Below are positions 1 through 12,771 of a DNA stretch of 64,000 bases, one piece after another. A program made the translations under genes and the position numbers. The stretch is from Antedon bifida (taxonomy: Eukaryota; Echinodermata; Crinoidea; Comatulida; Antedonidae). The notes below the pieces were generated by a model. It saw only the letters and a program-made list of their open reading frames with translations, was not told the origin of the DNA and searched no databases. Positions within the stretch are counted from its first letter, which is position 1; the number at the start of each line of letters is the position of its first letter. The stretch spans positions 29,576,501-29,640,500 of the forward strand of contig OY727094.1 in the NCBI GenBank assembly GCA_963402885.1, written 5' to 3'.

Positions 1-1560
1 TATAATTTTTGATTTGTAAAACAGTCTTACAAGATGCATATAATTGTCACATTAAAAATAGTATACACAATACTGAATTTATCATTCAACATTTGTAGAA
101 ACACTTGGGTAAATATTTCTTAAATTGGAATATTTTAGTTAAGGTCAATGCTCATGATTATTGTAAAATGTATCACTTTCTTCAAATAGTTAACACCCGT
201 TCAAAACCCTCTAGCAAGTCTACTTGGTATGTACATCACGATAACACCAGTTTATGTTAAAACAAAATCCAATCTGAGCCATTTATCTACTACTTGTTAA
301 TATAGTTTATAAGAATTAAAAGCGTCTTTATTAACCTTCGCTTAGTGCACCTGTCAGACTAAATTTGTTACAAGAAAAATGCCTGGTAAATCATAGAGAT
401 ATACATATCGTAGAAGATCTAGAGGTACTAAGTTTATTCTGACTCAGAATTGTCATTGATGTGATAAAAAGTATGTAATACCTGTAGTAGTTGAATGGCC
501 ACTTGTACTTGTGTGTTATTAATACTATGTAGCAAAAGTAAACACGTTTAAATTGTTAAAAAATATAATTTTTTTAGTTAAGTATTCCTATTTTTCACAT
601 TTAAGGCATTTGTATTCCACAAATCATTTGTATGCTTTTTATAGTTCATAGTTCATAGTTCATTTTATTTGTCCATACGGAAATTCATGTGACATACAAT
701 TGCTCAAAGTTAAAAGGTTGATACAATAAAATTACATAGCAACACAATTCAACGACTTAACAACGATTATTAAAATGTCTAATTGAGTATGGAACAAAAA
801 ATTAATATTGTTTTAAGGACTTGGAGTGGTTCCATAATGGCTCTGAAACTCTTTTGTCATAAATTTTGTATTGAAATCATGTCTTATAATTCATGATAAA
901 ACATTTAAGAAATAAAATAATTATGTGCCTAATGATTTAAAAATGTATTGTCCCCCAAAAACATGAAAAATAAAGATTAATGAAATTAGACTTTGAGTAG
1001 ATTATTTTGTCATTTTAATAAAGTTAAAATCACTTCAGTAGAAAAAAAAGCAAAAAAAAACAATGTTTCACTTTAATAAAATGACAAAATAAATGGTTAA
1101 ATTCAACCAAAAATCCATTGGCTGGCAGCCAATTTGACTATTTTTTGCTTTAAATTACTGTTTTTCAGGTAAATACATTTTTATCTAATTTTTGGTCAAA
1201 GTGGATAACTATTATGTGACATTAAAATGGCATATTCAATAGAAATTTTTGTAATATTTTTTTTTTTTTAAGGGGGCAATACATCTTTAACTGGATTTTA
1301 GAAATTAAACTCTTATTCAAGTTTTTCACAAGTGGCCTGAGAGAAAAATGTAATTTCAAATAATCTCGTCATCAACTATCGAGCACAACACTTTTAAGTG
1401 ACAATCTTCATTACCAGTTTTTAATACTAAATTCCAAGTACTATGCCTTTACTTAGAATTGCTGTTAAAGCTTTTAAACGAATGGTGCGCTTTTTATATA
1501 TCCGATAAAATAATATAAAAAGTCGTTTACAACTGATTAAATCTGATAATATTCTTTCAG
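1..1560. other. HEATR6 upstream intron (partial)
   Basis: This stretch precedes the first visible HEATR6 exon. It ends in a polypyrimidine-like tract and CAG at 1558-1560, so it is read as the 3' part of an intron. I found no exon in it on the + strand. It contains one complete copy of foldback family A (936-1290). The rest is AT-rich sequence with no other structure I can support. Confidence 0.6.
936..1290. mobile_element. Family A foldback element, copy 1
   Basis: A 355 bp element with terminal inverted repeats. The left end reads TTTAAAAATGTATTGTCCCC and the right end GGGGCAATACATCTTTAA. The interior has the family marks: a segment like TTGGCTGGCAGCCAATTTGA (around 1119-1138), itself a small palindrome, and a block reading TTTTTGGTCAAAGTGGATAA. 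No open reading frame is present, so it is a non-autonomous MITE. The same element recurs at 3921, 20729 and 29843. The left end here differs by one base from the other copies. Confidence 0.8.
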
Positions 1561-1728
1561 GTAAGAATTAATGCAGCATTAGCACTGTGCTCACCATCGG
1601 CGAGATGTTGCTACGGCAACCAGAAGCAATTTTCCGAGATTTTAACATGCGTAGTTGAAGGCCTCGAAAAGAGTGGCGAAGTAGAAGCCGTATCAGAACT
1701 CAAGTACAGAGAAACATTAACCAATCAG
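1561..1728 (+). CDS. HEATR6: HEATR6 exon (third from last): HEAT-repeat protein 6
   Basis: A 168 bp exon, phase 0 at both ends, with acceptor TTCTTTCAG ending at 1560 and donor GTACGTAAG from 1729. It encodes 56 residues beginning VRINAALALCSPSARCCYG. This matches the C-terminal part of animal HEATR6, where a conserved KVRI segment starts an alpha-helical HEAT repeat and is followed by a Y-G-x-x-x-Q-(F/Y) stretch. The exon ends ELKYRETLTNQ, which lines up with the family's EFKY...LRTQ segment and joins directly to the exon at 18814. HEATR6 is a poorly understood HEAT-repeat (amphipathic helical solenoid) protein; vertebrate copies are often amplified with neighbouring cancer genes, but the molecular role is not established. 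The 5' exons lie left of the window. Confidence 0.9.
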
Positions 1729-3007
1729 GTACGTAAGCAATATGTTTAATATAACAAAAAAAAAATAAGAAAACATTTGACCGGCAAAAATGTTGTTGTG
1801 TTTTGATGTATGTGGAATAGAAGGAGGAATAGTTATTCTTATTATTATGTTTTTTTTGCTTCTGATTTGAAATATGATTCTTACCCAGATTATGACATTT
1901 CACAAATGAATTGATTACAAAAAGGTGAATTAATTGTTAAGTGCTAGCAAATCTGTGGAGTATGTTAGCATTGTAAAGTAATATCATTGAAAATTGAAAG
2001 AAAAAAAGTATTCCTAATCGGCAAGCTATTAACATAGTTCGATATTCATTTTAGATATGATATGATATACATGTAGATTAATCTTGAGTGTTATGTAATC
2101 ATATTTTTTTTATGAAGTCTGTAGAGGGTGCTACAGCCTGGTGATATATCATGTATCATCATTGTGACAAGTTAAATTAAAGACATGCTGATAAATGTTT
2201 GAAACACTCTTTTGAGTTCAGTATTAATATCTTTTTTAATATCATGTTGCGTACATTACCGCAATCATCATTGGTTAAATCAAGCTGTAAAGTAGGTATC
2301 TATAGTAACGAAAAAACAGCAAGATTTTGTAACAAAGTCGTAACATTACACTAGGGAGTGTTTAAAGCCGTTGAAACACATTCATCTGTCACTCTGCGAC
2401 AATATGTCAATTTTAATCCTATTCAACAGGTGACGAAATGACCATGCACATTGGTAGTATAATATAGATTTGTTACGACAATGTAAATATATAAAAACCG
2501 CCCGGAGGAAAATTCCTTCGCCACGTTATTAGCATTGTGTGATGGATTACCAGCGAAGCATGCAAATTTCGTAAACAATTCGTCTGTAAAGTATGACATC
2601 CTCATGTTTAGAAAAACTTGAATAACTTGTCAATTATCTATGGTTATCATTTAGCAATTTGTTATAATTGTTTGGAAGCAGCTCGTTAGCGTAGTACTGT
2701 AAATTGGTAGACAAAGTTGTAACTATAATTAACGTAGTACCAAGTAATCGATCAATGCCGACAAAGACATGTTACAAAAGTCAACTTAATCACGAATTAA
2801 TCCAATTACATACTTCCCCTTTCAAATTACCACATATGTAAGTGCGGCAAAGTCTTCCTATGTTTACTGCTCCAGAAATGATCATTCTTTTTTTTTATCA
2901 AGCTCATTAAACTCGTCGACCTTTATCCAAACTCAGTCAAATGATTTCACAAAACGCAAGCGGCTTCTTATTGCACGACATGCTATACTTGTCATTGATT
3001 GCAAATT

Positions 3008-3161
3008 TAAAGCTCTGTCTACATTATCAAACTTTATGTGACAACAAATGTGATGTGCCCGTATATGGACATGATGATGTCATATCACTACCATATTTGG
3101 GCATACCACTACCATATTTGGGCACATCACAACTAGTTTGATAGTGTTGACAGATCTTAAA
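3008..3161. mobile_element. Family B palindromic element, copy 1
   Basis: A near-perfect foldback of about 150 bp. Its ends read AGCTCTGTCTACATTATCAA on the left and TTTGATAGTGTTGACAGATCTT on the right. The interior has the family hallmark of GTGATGTGCCCGTATATGGAC then ATGATGTCATATCACTACC, with the sub-unit CATATTTGGGCA repeated twice. There is no coding capacity. Other copies are at 20416, 22869, 28988, 34355 and 52948. Confidence 0.8.
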
Positions 3162-3920
3162 GAGTCCAATTTGAATTTCTTTGAAATAGATAGACAGAGA
3201 TAAATTCATAATCGTAAAATATTCAGAATACATGTTAGCGTAGAATCTCAATTTAAATACTACTTCATGTCATCTCCTTTTAAAACCAATGGCTATGAAG
3301 TTTTTAAATGTCAGTATTTTTAGATACGAATACTAAATAAACTCATTACTAATAGATATAACACTTTATATTTTTTTTTAAATAGGTAAATTTAAAAAGA
3401 AAAATAAGTAATGTGTTTATGTAAAAAATGTTCAAGTTAAAGATTCCATGTGACCACTGACGTGAAACTAGGTGATTTTCAAATGTATATGGCAGTTATA
3501 AAACTGTAAGGATAATTATTTCCCTTGAGGTAGATATTGATAACATTTTTATTTTCCAGAAAATGAGTGTTATCTGTGAACTGATCTAGGGTTTAGATGA
3601 CTAACCAATGAAAAGTTAATAGGAGTTACATTTTTCAAAATATTATATTAAAATTTATGAGGGGCTAAGCTAATGCAGATTTAGATTTGTTATGTATATC
3701 TTAGCTCCTATAATAATCATCTTAAATTGATGGTTTTCGTAATTAATTTATGTAAATTAAATACATGGTATAGATTGCATGTCGAAGAAGATATTTACTT
3801 GCCTTTTCACAAAATGGTCATAGTACTAATACAATTAGTTTAATGGGGAGAATCAATCTTTTAAAGAATGTAAATGTACAAAGCATTCATTATTTGTTTT
3901 ATAAGACACCATGACTTTAT

Positions 3921-4245
3921 TTAAAGATGTATTGTCCCCTGAAAAAATAATTCTTAAAACATTTTTGTTGAATATTCCATTTTAATGTAAAATAATAGTT
4001 ATCCACTTTGACCAAAAACTGGATCGGAAAAAATGTATTAACCTGAAAAAAAATGTAATTTAAAGCAAAAAATTGTCAAATTGGCTGCCAGCCGATGGAT
4101 TTTTGGTTGAATTTAATTTTGGCATTTTATAAGTGAAAACATGATTTGTTTTCGTTTTTTTTTCTATGGAAGTGATTAACTTTGTTAAAACTATAAAATA
4201 ACATATTCAAAGTCTGATTTAATTAATCTTCATTTTTCATCTTTA
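3921..4245. mobile_element. Family A foldback element, copy 2 (truncated right end)
   Basis: The left terminal repeat TTAAAGATGTATTGTCCCC is intact and the interior is collinear with the copy at 20729, including the TTGGCTGCCAGCC palindrome. The right end is deleted: the expected GGGGGACAATACATCTTTAA has collapsed to TTCATCTTTAAT at 4236-4247. This looks like an internal deletion next to the right terminus. Confidence 0.75.
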
Positions 4246-5280
4246 ATCAATCCACAGCTTATTTCTACTGTATGTTGAACACTTCCATACACAGTTTGCC
4301 GTACATGCTGGCTAAGCAATCACTTGCCTCCCATCGCACAAAATTCTTTTAGTAAAAATAGTTTTTTCTATGAGAACCATGATAAAGTAGAGAAAACTGA
4401 AAAACACATGATATACAAAATATGTCCAATAGTTGATATTTTGACTTTGATTCTAAATATTTAAGTCCATATGCATATAACCTTAAATTGCAAAATATAT
4501 TCAACCATGTGTATAAATTTAACACTCACTCCTGAGAACAATCGAAGATTGATTGAAATGTCGAGAAGTTCAACAATCAGAACTACATTCATGTACATGG
4601 TGCACCGCAAACTTTATTTCATTATACTGAATTGAAGTTTTCAAAATGTATTTAACTACTGAATTAAATCTTAAATAACTCTGTAAAAAGTGAAAGTGAA
4701 ATTTCATATTTATATCTGAAATTATGTACTTGTATATAATTTTGTTATTCAGGTACTTGAAGGAAAGGGTAGATATAAATATAAAATTTAACATTTTCAG
4801 CAAAATTTCTATATCATTTTGTTAAAAAAGATGTATTATTTCATAAAGATATTTAATCAATCAAAACTGCTTGCAGTATATCTTTATTCATTAATCTGCT
4901 CATTCATACCCCATACCTTCTATAGCCATAACACCCACAATCAATCATAATGCAAAACATTGTCTATGTATCAATCAAAGGTCATATGGTTACATCTTTG
5001 AAATCACTAGTCTATCTGTGACATATAGACATATAGATTTATATATATTAGATTTAATAGTTGTATTTTCTTACATTTCTTACATTCTCAAGTTGATTTG
5101 AACTTTTAGCATTTCCTAAACTCTTTAGTAATAGAAACAATAAATTACTCAATAACTTCATTAGTATTGGAAATGGATATCTATTCTTTGGGATCTGTAA
5201 ACTGATCTCTATATAATGATGTTTTTTTTTTTAAAATAACTATGACAAATAAAATCACTAATTGGTTAAGATAATATAGC

Positions 5281-5665
5281 AACAGTCAGTTTACAGTTGC
5301 TAAGCAGTGTACAGTTGTCGACCAGTTTACAGGGTTGTTAACCATGAAGTTTACAGTTGCTTACCAGTTAAAGGGTTGTTAACCAATTTACAGTTGCTAA
5401 AGCAGTACAGCTGTTAACCAGTTAGTAGGGTTGTTAACCAGTTTTACAGGGTTGTTAACCAGTTTACATGGTTTTTAACCAGTTTTATAGTTGCTAAGCA
5501 GTGTACAGTTGTTAACCAGTTTACATGGTTTTTAACCAGTTTTATAGTTGCTAAGCAGTGTACAGTTGTTAACCAGTTTATAGGGTTGTTAACCAGTTTA
5601 CAGGGTTGTTAACCAGTTTACAGTTGCTTATTAGTTGACAGTTTTTAACCAGTTGTAACTACAGT
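5281..5665. repeat. Tandem repeat, about 20 bp unit (GTTGTTAACCAG)
   Basis: About 385 bp of imperfect tandem repeats. The core unit is GGGTTGTTAACCAGTTTACA. A variant unit contains TTGCTAAGCAGTGTACAGTT, so there is a higher-order pattern mixing the two. Each core unit carries the palindrome GTTAAC. It lies inside the large HEATR6 intron and has no coding frame. Confidence 0.85.
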
Positions 5666-6433
5666 TTAACCAATTTAAAGTAAAGTAATACAGTAAATCA
5701 ATTAAATTTTTGAATTAAAATTGATTTTCCCTGAAATACGTTTATAAATTATTTTCTACAAAATAATTTACTGATAGTGTATAAGTATGTTTTATATTGT
5801 TTAGTGGTGTGGTTAATTAAATCAAACCAATTCTTCTCGGTTTACTCATTGATAAATTGTTTACACTACCACTTATGAAATCCATCAAAGATTTGAATAT
5901 TGTCTTCTAATTATATTCATGTATTCGCAGGCGCTTTCCACAGAGCCTTCCACGTCAGATCCTACATACCCTGCAGCAAGCCATCGTAATATTATCAATT
6001 AAATTGTGCTGACGCCATTCTCAGCTAGTCGTTGACTTCTCATATAAGTCATTTGTTGTGACGGTAAACGTTATTTTTCTCCCGTTAATAAACACCCCAA
6101 GCTGTGCCAATAGTAGGTTTTCTGGAACACATAATTCATGAATCTCCGCAAGTAGAATCTTATCATCAATGTCTATCTCAGTTAACATCTTGGCCAATTT
6201 TAACATACAATACACTATTAATTGCCCCTTCAACACACTGCAGGATCCATTTCCTTGTGTGTATTTTAATCATTAACAAACAGAGTACTGTTTCATTTTC
6301 CTTATTTATTTATTTAAGCTTTCTTAGAATAGTCTATGTAATTTCATATCCTAATTTTCTTAAAATGCAGATAGAAACTCTAAACCAACAAACAATAAGA
6401 CTAACAGATCATAGCAAAATTGTTCTACTGCGG

Positions 6434-6533
6434 TTACTGCAGTAATTACATTTGTTTACTGCAATAACAAATGGTTTTATTTTTTACTGCAGTAATTACA
6501 TTTGTTTACTGCAATAACAAATGGTTTTATTTT
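6434..6533. repeat. Perfect 50 bp tandem duplication
   Basis: Two identical 50 bp units, starting TTACTGCAGTAATTACATTT at 6434 and again at 6484. The copies show no differences, so the duplication is recent or kept uniform by gene conversion. Each unit contains the palindrome CTGCAG and the near-inverted words ATTACATTTG and CAATAACAAATG. Confidence 0.85.
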
Positions 6534-8028
6534 TAACGTAGCAGTTTTTGAGACAGTCACCTCTTTAATAAATAATGTGTATGATTACCCAAAACAAGTC
6601 TGCATTATTGAATAAGGTTAAAGAGTATAACTTAAATGTAGTTATTGCAGTAGAATCATTTTGACATTTATATATGAATTTGAGTATATAACTAAACGTA
6701 TGTGAAGTTCCTTACATGTGACTGTCACAAAATCAAAACTCCCTATTAAATATCTTCACCCAGAAACACAAATATGTTCTGGCATACGCACGTTGTATGT
6801 TATACTGTATACGTGGGCGGACGCACTCATTCTTACTATTTTATAAAGAGGATTTACTTTATTCTTGGAATGTATCAAACTTATTATTTTCAATCATACT
6901 TGAACAATTTTGAAAAAACCATTCAATTTTATAAAGATTCAAATTTTCTGTTAGGACTGCCTTCTTATACTGCCTAAATTCAGTAAAAAGTTTTCTGATT
7001 TAAGAATATTTGTCATGCAATGTATGAAAAGGTTAATACTAAACATCAATTTAAATAATCGGTTTAGTATACAGTACAAATTGTTCAGATTTAGTTTTAT
7101 TTTGTGCATATATCAATATATCAATGATTTGAACTGATCCTCTGTGGTTTTGCTGTGCTCGCTCCTATAAAGCAAGATGTTCAAGTTTCAACTAAGGCCA
7201 ATTTGCCATGCAGGTTTTTCAATCAAACTTTTGATCTATAATAATAATATTAATAAGACCATGTTCCTAACTACACTATTATTACCCCTAATTTTTGATT
7301 ATGTATACATTTATATGTATCCAAGAATACTAATAAAATTGCTATATATAAATCAATTCGCTTCTGTATGATTAACTACATCGTGAAGATGATACAAAAT
7401 GAAGTACTGTGTAATGGCAATTTATTCAACTATGAATCTCAATTACTCGTATTATGTACCGCTATATTCATTTTTTTTTTTTAAGATTAATCATTTTCTG
7501 TCTTTGCATTCGTGGATTTAAATACAGTACTGCAGAAGAACATCTATTAAAGAGAACACCTTTGAGACCCATCAAAGGGTGTCCACTGAATAGGGTTTAT
7601 TTTTATTTTATTTTATTCAATTTTCAGGCACAAAATGACATACAACAAGACAGCGGTGCAGCACCCTGAGGATTTCCATGAGTGCAAAGCACTATCGAGA
7701 TGGCTCTCCATATACTGCACTTGAACATATAGAAGTAAACAATAAAAGTACAAAAATTGAAAAATTGCGTAGCATCAAATTGAACAACCATGAAATGATT
7801 TGACCACATTATTATATATTCCTCTTGTTCATTTCACAAGACACACCTTTAATAGACGTGTTCCTTCAAGGATAGGAGTGTCTATTGAATACGGGTGTCC
7901 CAAAAGAAGAGTATACTGTGTGCTTTAGTGATTTGCGTATAAGCCCAACATTGTTATAGGCCCACTTTAATATTTAGGATCATTGTCATTCATTCAAGCC
8001 TTGGTAGTTCCTACTTTAAAAGAAAGTT

Positions 8029-8210
8029 TATAGATTCCAATCCCAACGATTTGTTTTGTTTTTGTTTTATTATACTCTGTTGTCTAGTTGAATTTTTCTA
8101 AATTAAAGTTTTTATAAACAAATTTAATTGTTTAACTTATAGATTCCAATCCCAATTTGTTTTGTTTTATTAGACTCTGTTGTCTAGTTGAATTTTTGTA
8201 AATGAAAGTT
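8029..8210. repeat. Direct duplication, about 80 bp units
   Basis: Two diverged direct copies, at about 8029-8110 and 8138-8210. Both begin TATAGATTCCAATCCCAA, run through TTGTTTTATTA and ACTCTGTTGTCTAGTTGAAT, and end near AAAGTT. They are separated by a short AT-rich spacer. Confidence 0.75.
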
Positions 8211-11200
8211 GTAAATTTAAAAGTTGTAGTTATCCATGTAACATTTTGTTCCACACGTATCTCCCGTCTGAATCCCATAGAACCTATCTAGTACATTACT
8301 TCTTTTAATCACTAGGAATATTAACAGGATATGTTCCGAATGTATCGCATTTAAAAACTGCAAAAGAAACATTGGGTTCACTAAGTGCAACAAAGTAGTT
8401 GTACATAATTTTCGTTGTAACGGGTACATTAGGAAACTTTAAGCCTGCTTACAGCCATGTCAATACCGATCACTTACCATATATCAATGCTTCTACAATT
8501 AGGCCATATGTCTCATTAAATCAAATATTCTCCCAGGAGAATGGTGCGGTTTATGAGCTGTATGCTGTTTGTATTTCTTGCCTGATATATCAATATATTT
8601 AGCCTATTACATTAAACCTCTGTTTGGCCAGCAAAATCTAAGTGGAATTTTTATTGCTAGGAAGTTAATGAAAATGATGTGTACTAATAAATCATACACT
8701 GTGTTGAATTATGTGTAGAAGATTGGATGTGAAGCGATGTATTCCAAGTATTTAAGTAAACAATAAGAGAATTGCTTATAGTTTTCTGATATCATATTTT
8801 AAAGATATTGTAGGAATACCATAGACACTAAAAAAATAGCCATCAAACACATTTCACTTTTCCTCTATCAAACTATTGTAGGCGAAGATGGTTTAGACAG
8901 GAACTCCTTAAAATGTATATCTGTTTGAAAATAAATCATAACATTTTTTTTTATAATACAGTAGGCCTACAGTTGTTTATAAACGTGTACATTATTGATA
9001 TGCTCAACATGAAAAGCTTAGTAAGTAGTGCATGACTGCATATAAGACTTCAAACTGGTGTCTCTGATGTCGATTACTACAGCATTTTTTTTTTATTCCT
9101 GGCCATGGTGAATCAATTTTTGAGCTGTGATTGCGTTGAGTTCAACGTCTGTTTCTTATAGTACAGTATACCAATGAGGAATGTGTCGCCACTTGGATTC
9201 ATTATATTTATAGTTTTCTATAATAACACAACATCTTTAAAGTTTAAAGTTAGATTTAACTGAATTTAAACTTTATTTCTACTCTACTATAGATTGTTCC
9301 AGACACACAACATCTTTGAAAGCATTTTTTTTTAGTTTGGAAACAAATGTTTTAACTGAATTAATCTGAATTCTTTTTCTTCTTTTTTTTTGTATTCAGA
9401 ATTATTACAAAAACGCAGTGAAGCAATTTCATTTCTGATTGAAAGTGACGTTTTTTCTGATTGACCAGTATATCAAATCAAATACATCTGGCATTTACTT
9501 AATGTATTTTTTGTCACAGCTTATTACAAGTTTTTCACTTTTTGTGTAACATGTCGTAAATATCTTCTTTTTTTGTTTCAAATCAACAAATTTGATATAT
9601 TTTAAAATAAATTGAATGTAGCAACATATATATGTTTCTAAAATCAATTTGTATATTTAACATTTTAGTGGATGTTCAGTTTAATTAAAAAGCAACTTTT
9701 ATCATTCATCCTATCATAATATCATTGTAACATCATTATTTCTTTATTGTTATCATATTCTTTGCAGCATACTCTTTATTACTTAATCATCATCTTCCCC
9801 TTTTTTATTATCACTTTATCATCATTATTATTATTATCATATTATCTTTATCAGCTTCCATTTGCCATTCTAATCTTCATCCTTGTCAATGTCATCATTC
9901 ATTTATCAAAATCATAATTATAATTATCATTCCTATCAAAAAATTCTTATCTTTATTTATACCTATCAATATCAACATCATTTTTGTAATTATCTTCATA
10001 TTCAAAAGTCTTATCTTTGTCGTCATGCACACGTGTAAACAATCATAGGTAAAAGTTATCTCAAAGATTGATATCTTTTTAATTTTTTTTTTTTGCATTT
10101 TGAGATATATTATATTTCTTAATTTAAATTATTTTTCATTTAACATTTTATTTATATACATATTTTTTTTATTCTTTGCACAATTCGTAGAGTACAATAT
10201 TAGTACATCTTAGTACCTGTTGGAGAAGACCTACTTAACTAATACAATCAAATTAATTTTCAATTATAATAACTTGCTTGATTATTCTCGTCAATGGCAT
10301 AAATTAAGTTTTCAATTTGTAACACACTGCTTTTAATATTAATTTGATAGTGTCATCCAAGGATGATCTCATTCTATTTCACATAATACAGAATAAACAC
10401 TGTTAATTTTATTTTATTAGCAATCCTTGATTTCTTTTTAATGGTAAATTTAAAGGTATCGTGCATTTTAGTGTTCCATAAATTACAATTTAAGGGATTT
10501 TTATTATATAAATTTTCATTTTTTTTTTTGTTCTGGATATAAAGTTTTCATTTTTATTTCAATGACTAATATTTTGTCGCAATTAAAATTATATTGTTTC
10601 AATAAAATAATGACAAGCGGCCATATTGATAATTTAATTTATTAATAATCAAAGGTCATAATTAAAATATAATCAAAATATTAATATTGATGTTAAAGAG
10701 TATATAAAATCACAAATATTTAAATTGGTAAAAACAAAATAAATGAATTAATATTTAAACTCAGAATTTGGGTTCTTAGAAATAAATGCTGCCCTCTGGA
10801 CATATGTAGCAAGTCAGAAATGTACCTCACTTCCATGAATTCAAGTTGAACTTGAACTTGATTCTATCGAAAAGAAAAAAAAACATAGAATTTTAATATT
10901 GGTTTGAAAAGATTACCTGATGATGCTGTCCGAAAAGAATTAAACCGCTCTGGGTTGTTTTAGGAATGTCAAATTATTAAACTGCATAACATGTTAAACT
11001 GTGTAAATAAGTAATGGTATTATATTATTTATTTGAATAATAACTACCGCTCATAACGCCCACCCGTTGACATACATTTTTTTTTACTGGTAGAAAAAAA
11101 AGGTTTACTATATAAAGTTATATATCAAAATAAATGTTTTGGCAATGTTCAGTAGCAATATACCCTTAAAATCTAGCCAACTGTAGTGCATTTATTGCAT

Positions 11201-12552
11201 ATCTCCTATTTGTCATTTGGAATTCATATTTGTATAGCTTATCTTCATCAGTAATAAATCATCAATGTGATAGTGTAGTAGTCTACACGTTTTGGTAATA
11301 CTACTATTAAACTATGCGCTGAGAAAACCCGCCTCAGGGTGACTAAACTTTAACGGCACTACAAGATTCCTTTGCTGACATTTCGCTGATGTTACTGGCG
11401 AATTAGAGAAAAAAATGTGAATCGTCTTTAAACTCATAACTCTATTACTACATTAACCGATGTAAAAAACAGTAATGCAAAACTTAATTCCAATCTTCTT
11501 ATCTAAGAGTGATGAGAGCGTGCTTGTGCGGTTGATGGAATCTTTATTGTCTGCTTTGACGGGACAGATCTTTTGACCATTATTTACTGCCCTCTAACAT
11601 TTCACATAAAAATCCTCAGATTAGGCTAAATGATAAATCTTGATAGTTGCTTTACTGTATATTGTAATGCTTATAATCTTGAATAGACAGAATCTTTTGT
11701 CTATTTAAGTGTCTGTTTTATTGTGATATATTGTGGACGTTCGTCTTTAATCTCATTTGCGAGTGGTTTGTCAAGTAATAATCTCGACCGATTCTTTGCT
11801 TGTCTGACGTTATTGAAATGGAAACTCGTAAATTTCATTAAAGTCAAAAATCTGATGTAGTCATATTTTTAGGTAAATAGGATAAAATGGAAGTATACAG
11901 CCTTGCAGAAAATGTAAAATAATGTAATACTTAATGAACATATTTTTACTCTAGGTTTAAAAGAAGATAATGTATAGATAGAAAAATATATATTGGTTTT
12001 TGAATGGAAAAAAATTTCATTTGACAAGGTTGTACAGTAGGTAGAGAAATCTAGGGTGTCAAAATGCCAATGCTGGGTGGAAAAATTTAAAGCAGTACAG
12101 AGTTTTGTACTTTGATAGGTGGGTGTTGTGTTGAAATAAGGCTTTAAAATAAACTTTAAACCAGATAGAAGAAGGTTGTTCCCGCCCACATCCACCCAGC
12201 TCAATTACATCCATGTCTTATTACATTCTTACCAATATTGATGAATTGAATCCAAAAGTTATTTTCTTCACTTTTTATGGCAAATGCTTGTTATTTTACT
12301 TGATTGTAAATCTTCAGAAAAACAATGTGACTAATTTGTTAAAACACGGGTACTAGTTTCTAAATGGGATTGCATTTAGGCTACGCTTTTTAGCTTATTA
12401 AAGATTTAAATTGTAATTGGACTGAAAGATGAAAAAAAAAAACTAGTGTACAGGTCTCGCATATCAAAACAGTATCCCTAGTGCAAATACAGTTAGTTCG
12501 TTGACTTGATTTTCACATAAATCCTGTTTTGTTTTTAGCATTAATGAAACCA

Positions 12553-12771
12553 TTAGTGTTTTATTAATTGAACATTGCGATTTGGTTCTAAGTAGTAGCA
12601 GATATCGTAGACCGACTTGTTTATTTCTGCCGCAATTTGTTCCGTGAAGACGACTACAGTATTGATTGTGAACTTTACGCAAGAGTTTAGTACGTTAGAT
12701 GATTTCTCTAGGTGTTTCCAAAGTTCAGCGTGTTCCTCTCGTGAGTTGTGAATTACGTTAATGGAACGTAA
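12553..12771 (-). CDS. Possible antisense terminal exon, unknown product
   Basis: On the - strand, a good acceptor (GCTATTTCTACAG) ends at 12772 and is followed by an open frame of 72 codons to a stop at 12553. The frame starts LRSINVIHNSREEHAELWKH and continues with a charged, helix-like composition ending near EPNRNVQLIKH. An AATAAA overlaps the end of the frame. This could be the last exon of a gene nested in the HEATR6 intron, or a pseudogene fragment. I do not recognise the family. The acceptor and the amino-acid composition are what I see; its being a gene is an inference. Confidence 0.25.
   Translation of the reverse strand, partial: LRSINVIHNSREEHAELWKHLEKSSNVLNSCVKFTINTVVVFTEQIAAEINKSVYDICYYLEPNRNVQLIKH

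Noticed and set aside
2941-3251. Overlapping open frames on both strands at 2941-3251
   Set aside because: They are produced by the family B palindrome, whose arms lack stops; the peptides are reverse images of the repeat.
6021-6236. A 71-codon frame on the - strand (ending YEKSTTS) with protein-like composition
   Set aside because: No splice signals that fit, no family I recognise, and overlap with an equally long frame on the other strand. Kept here as a weak possibility.
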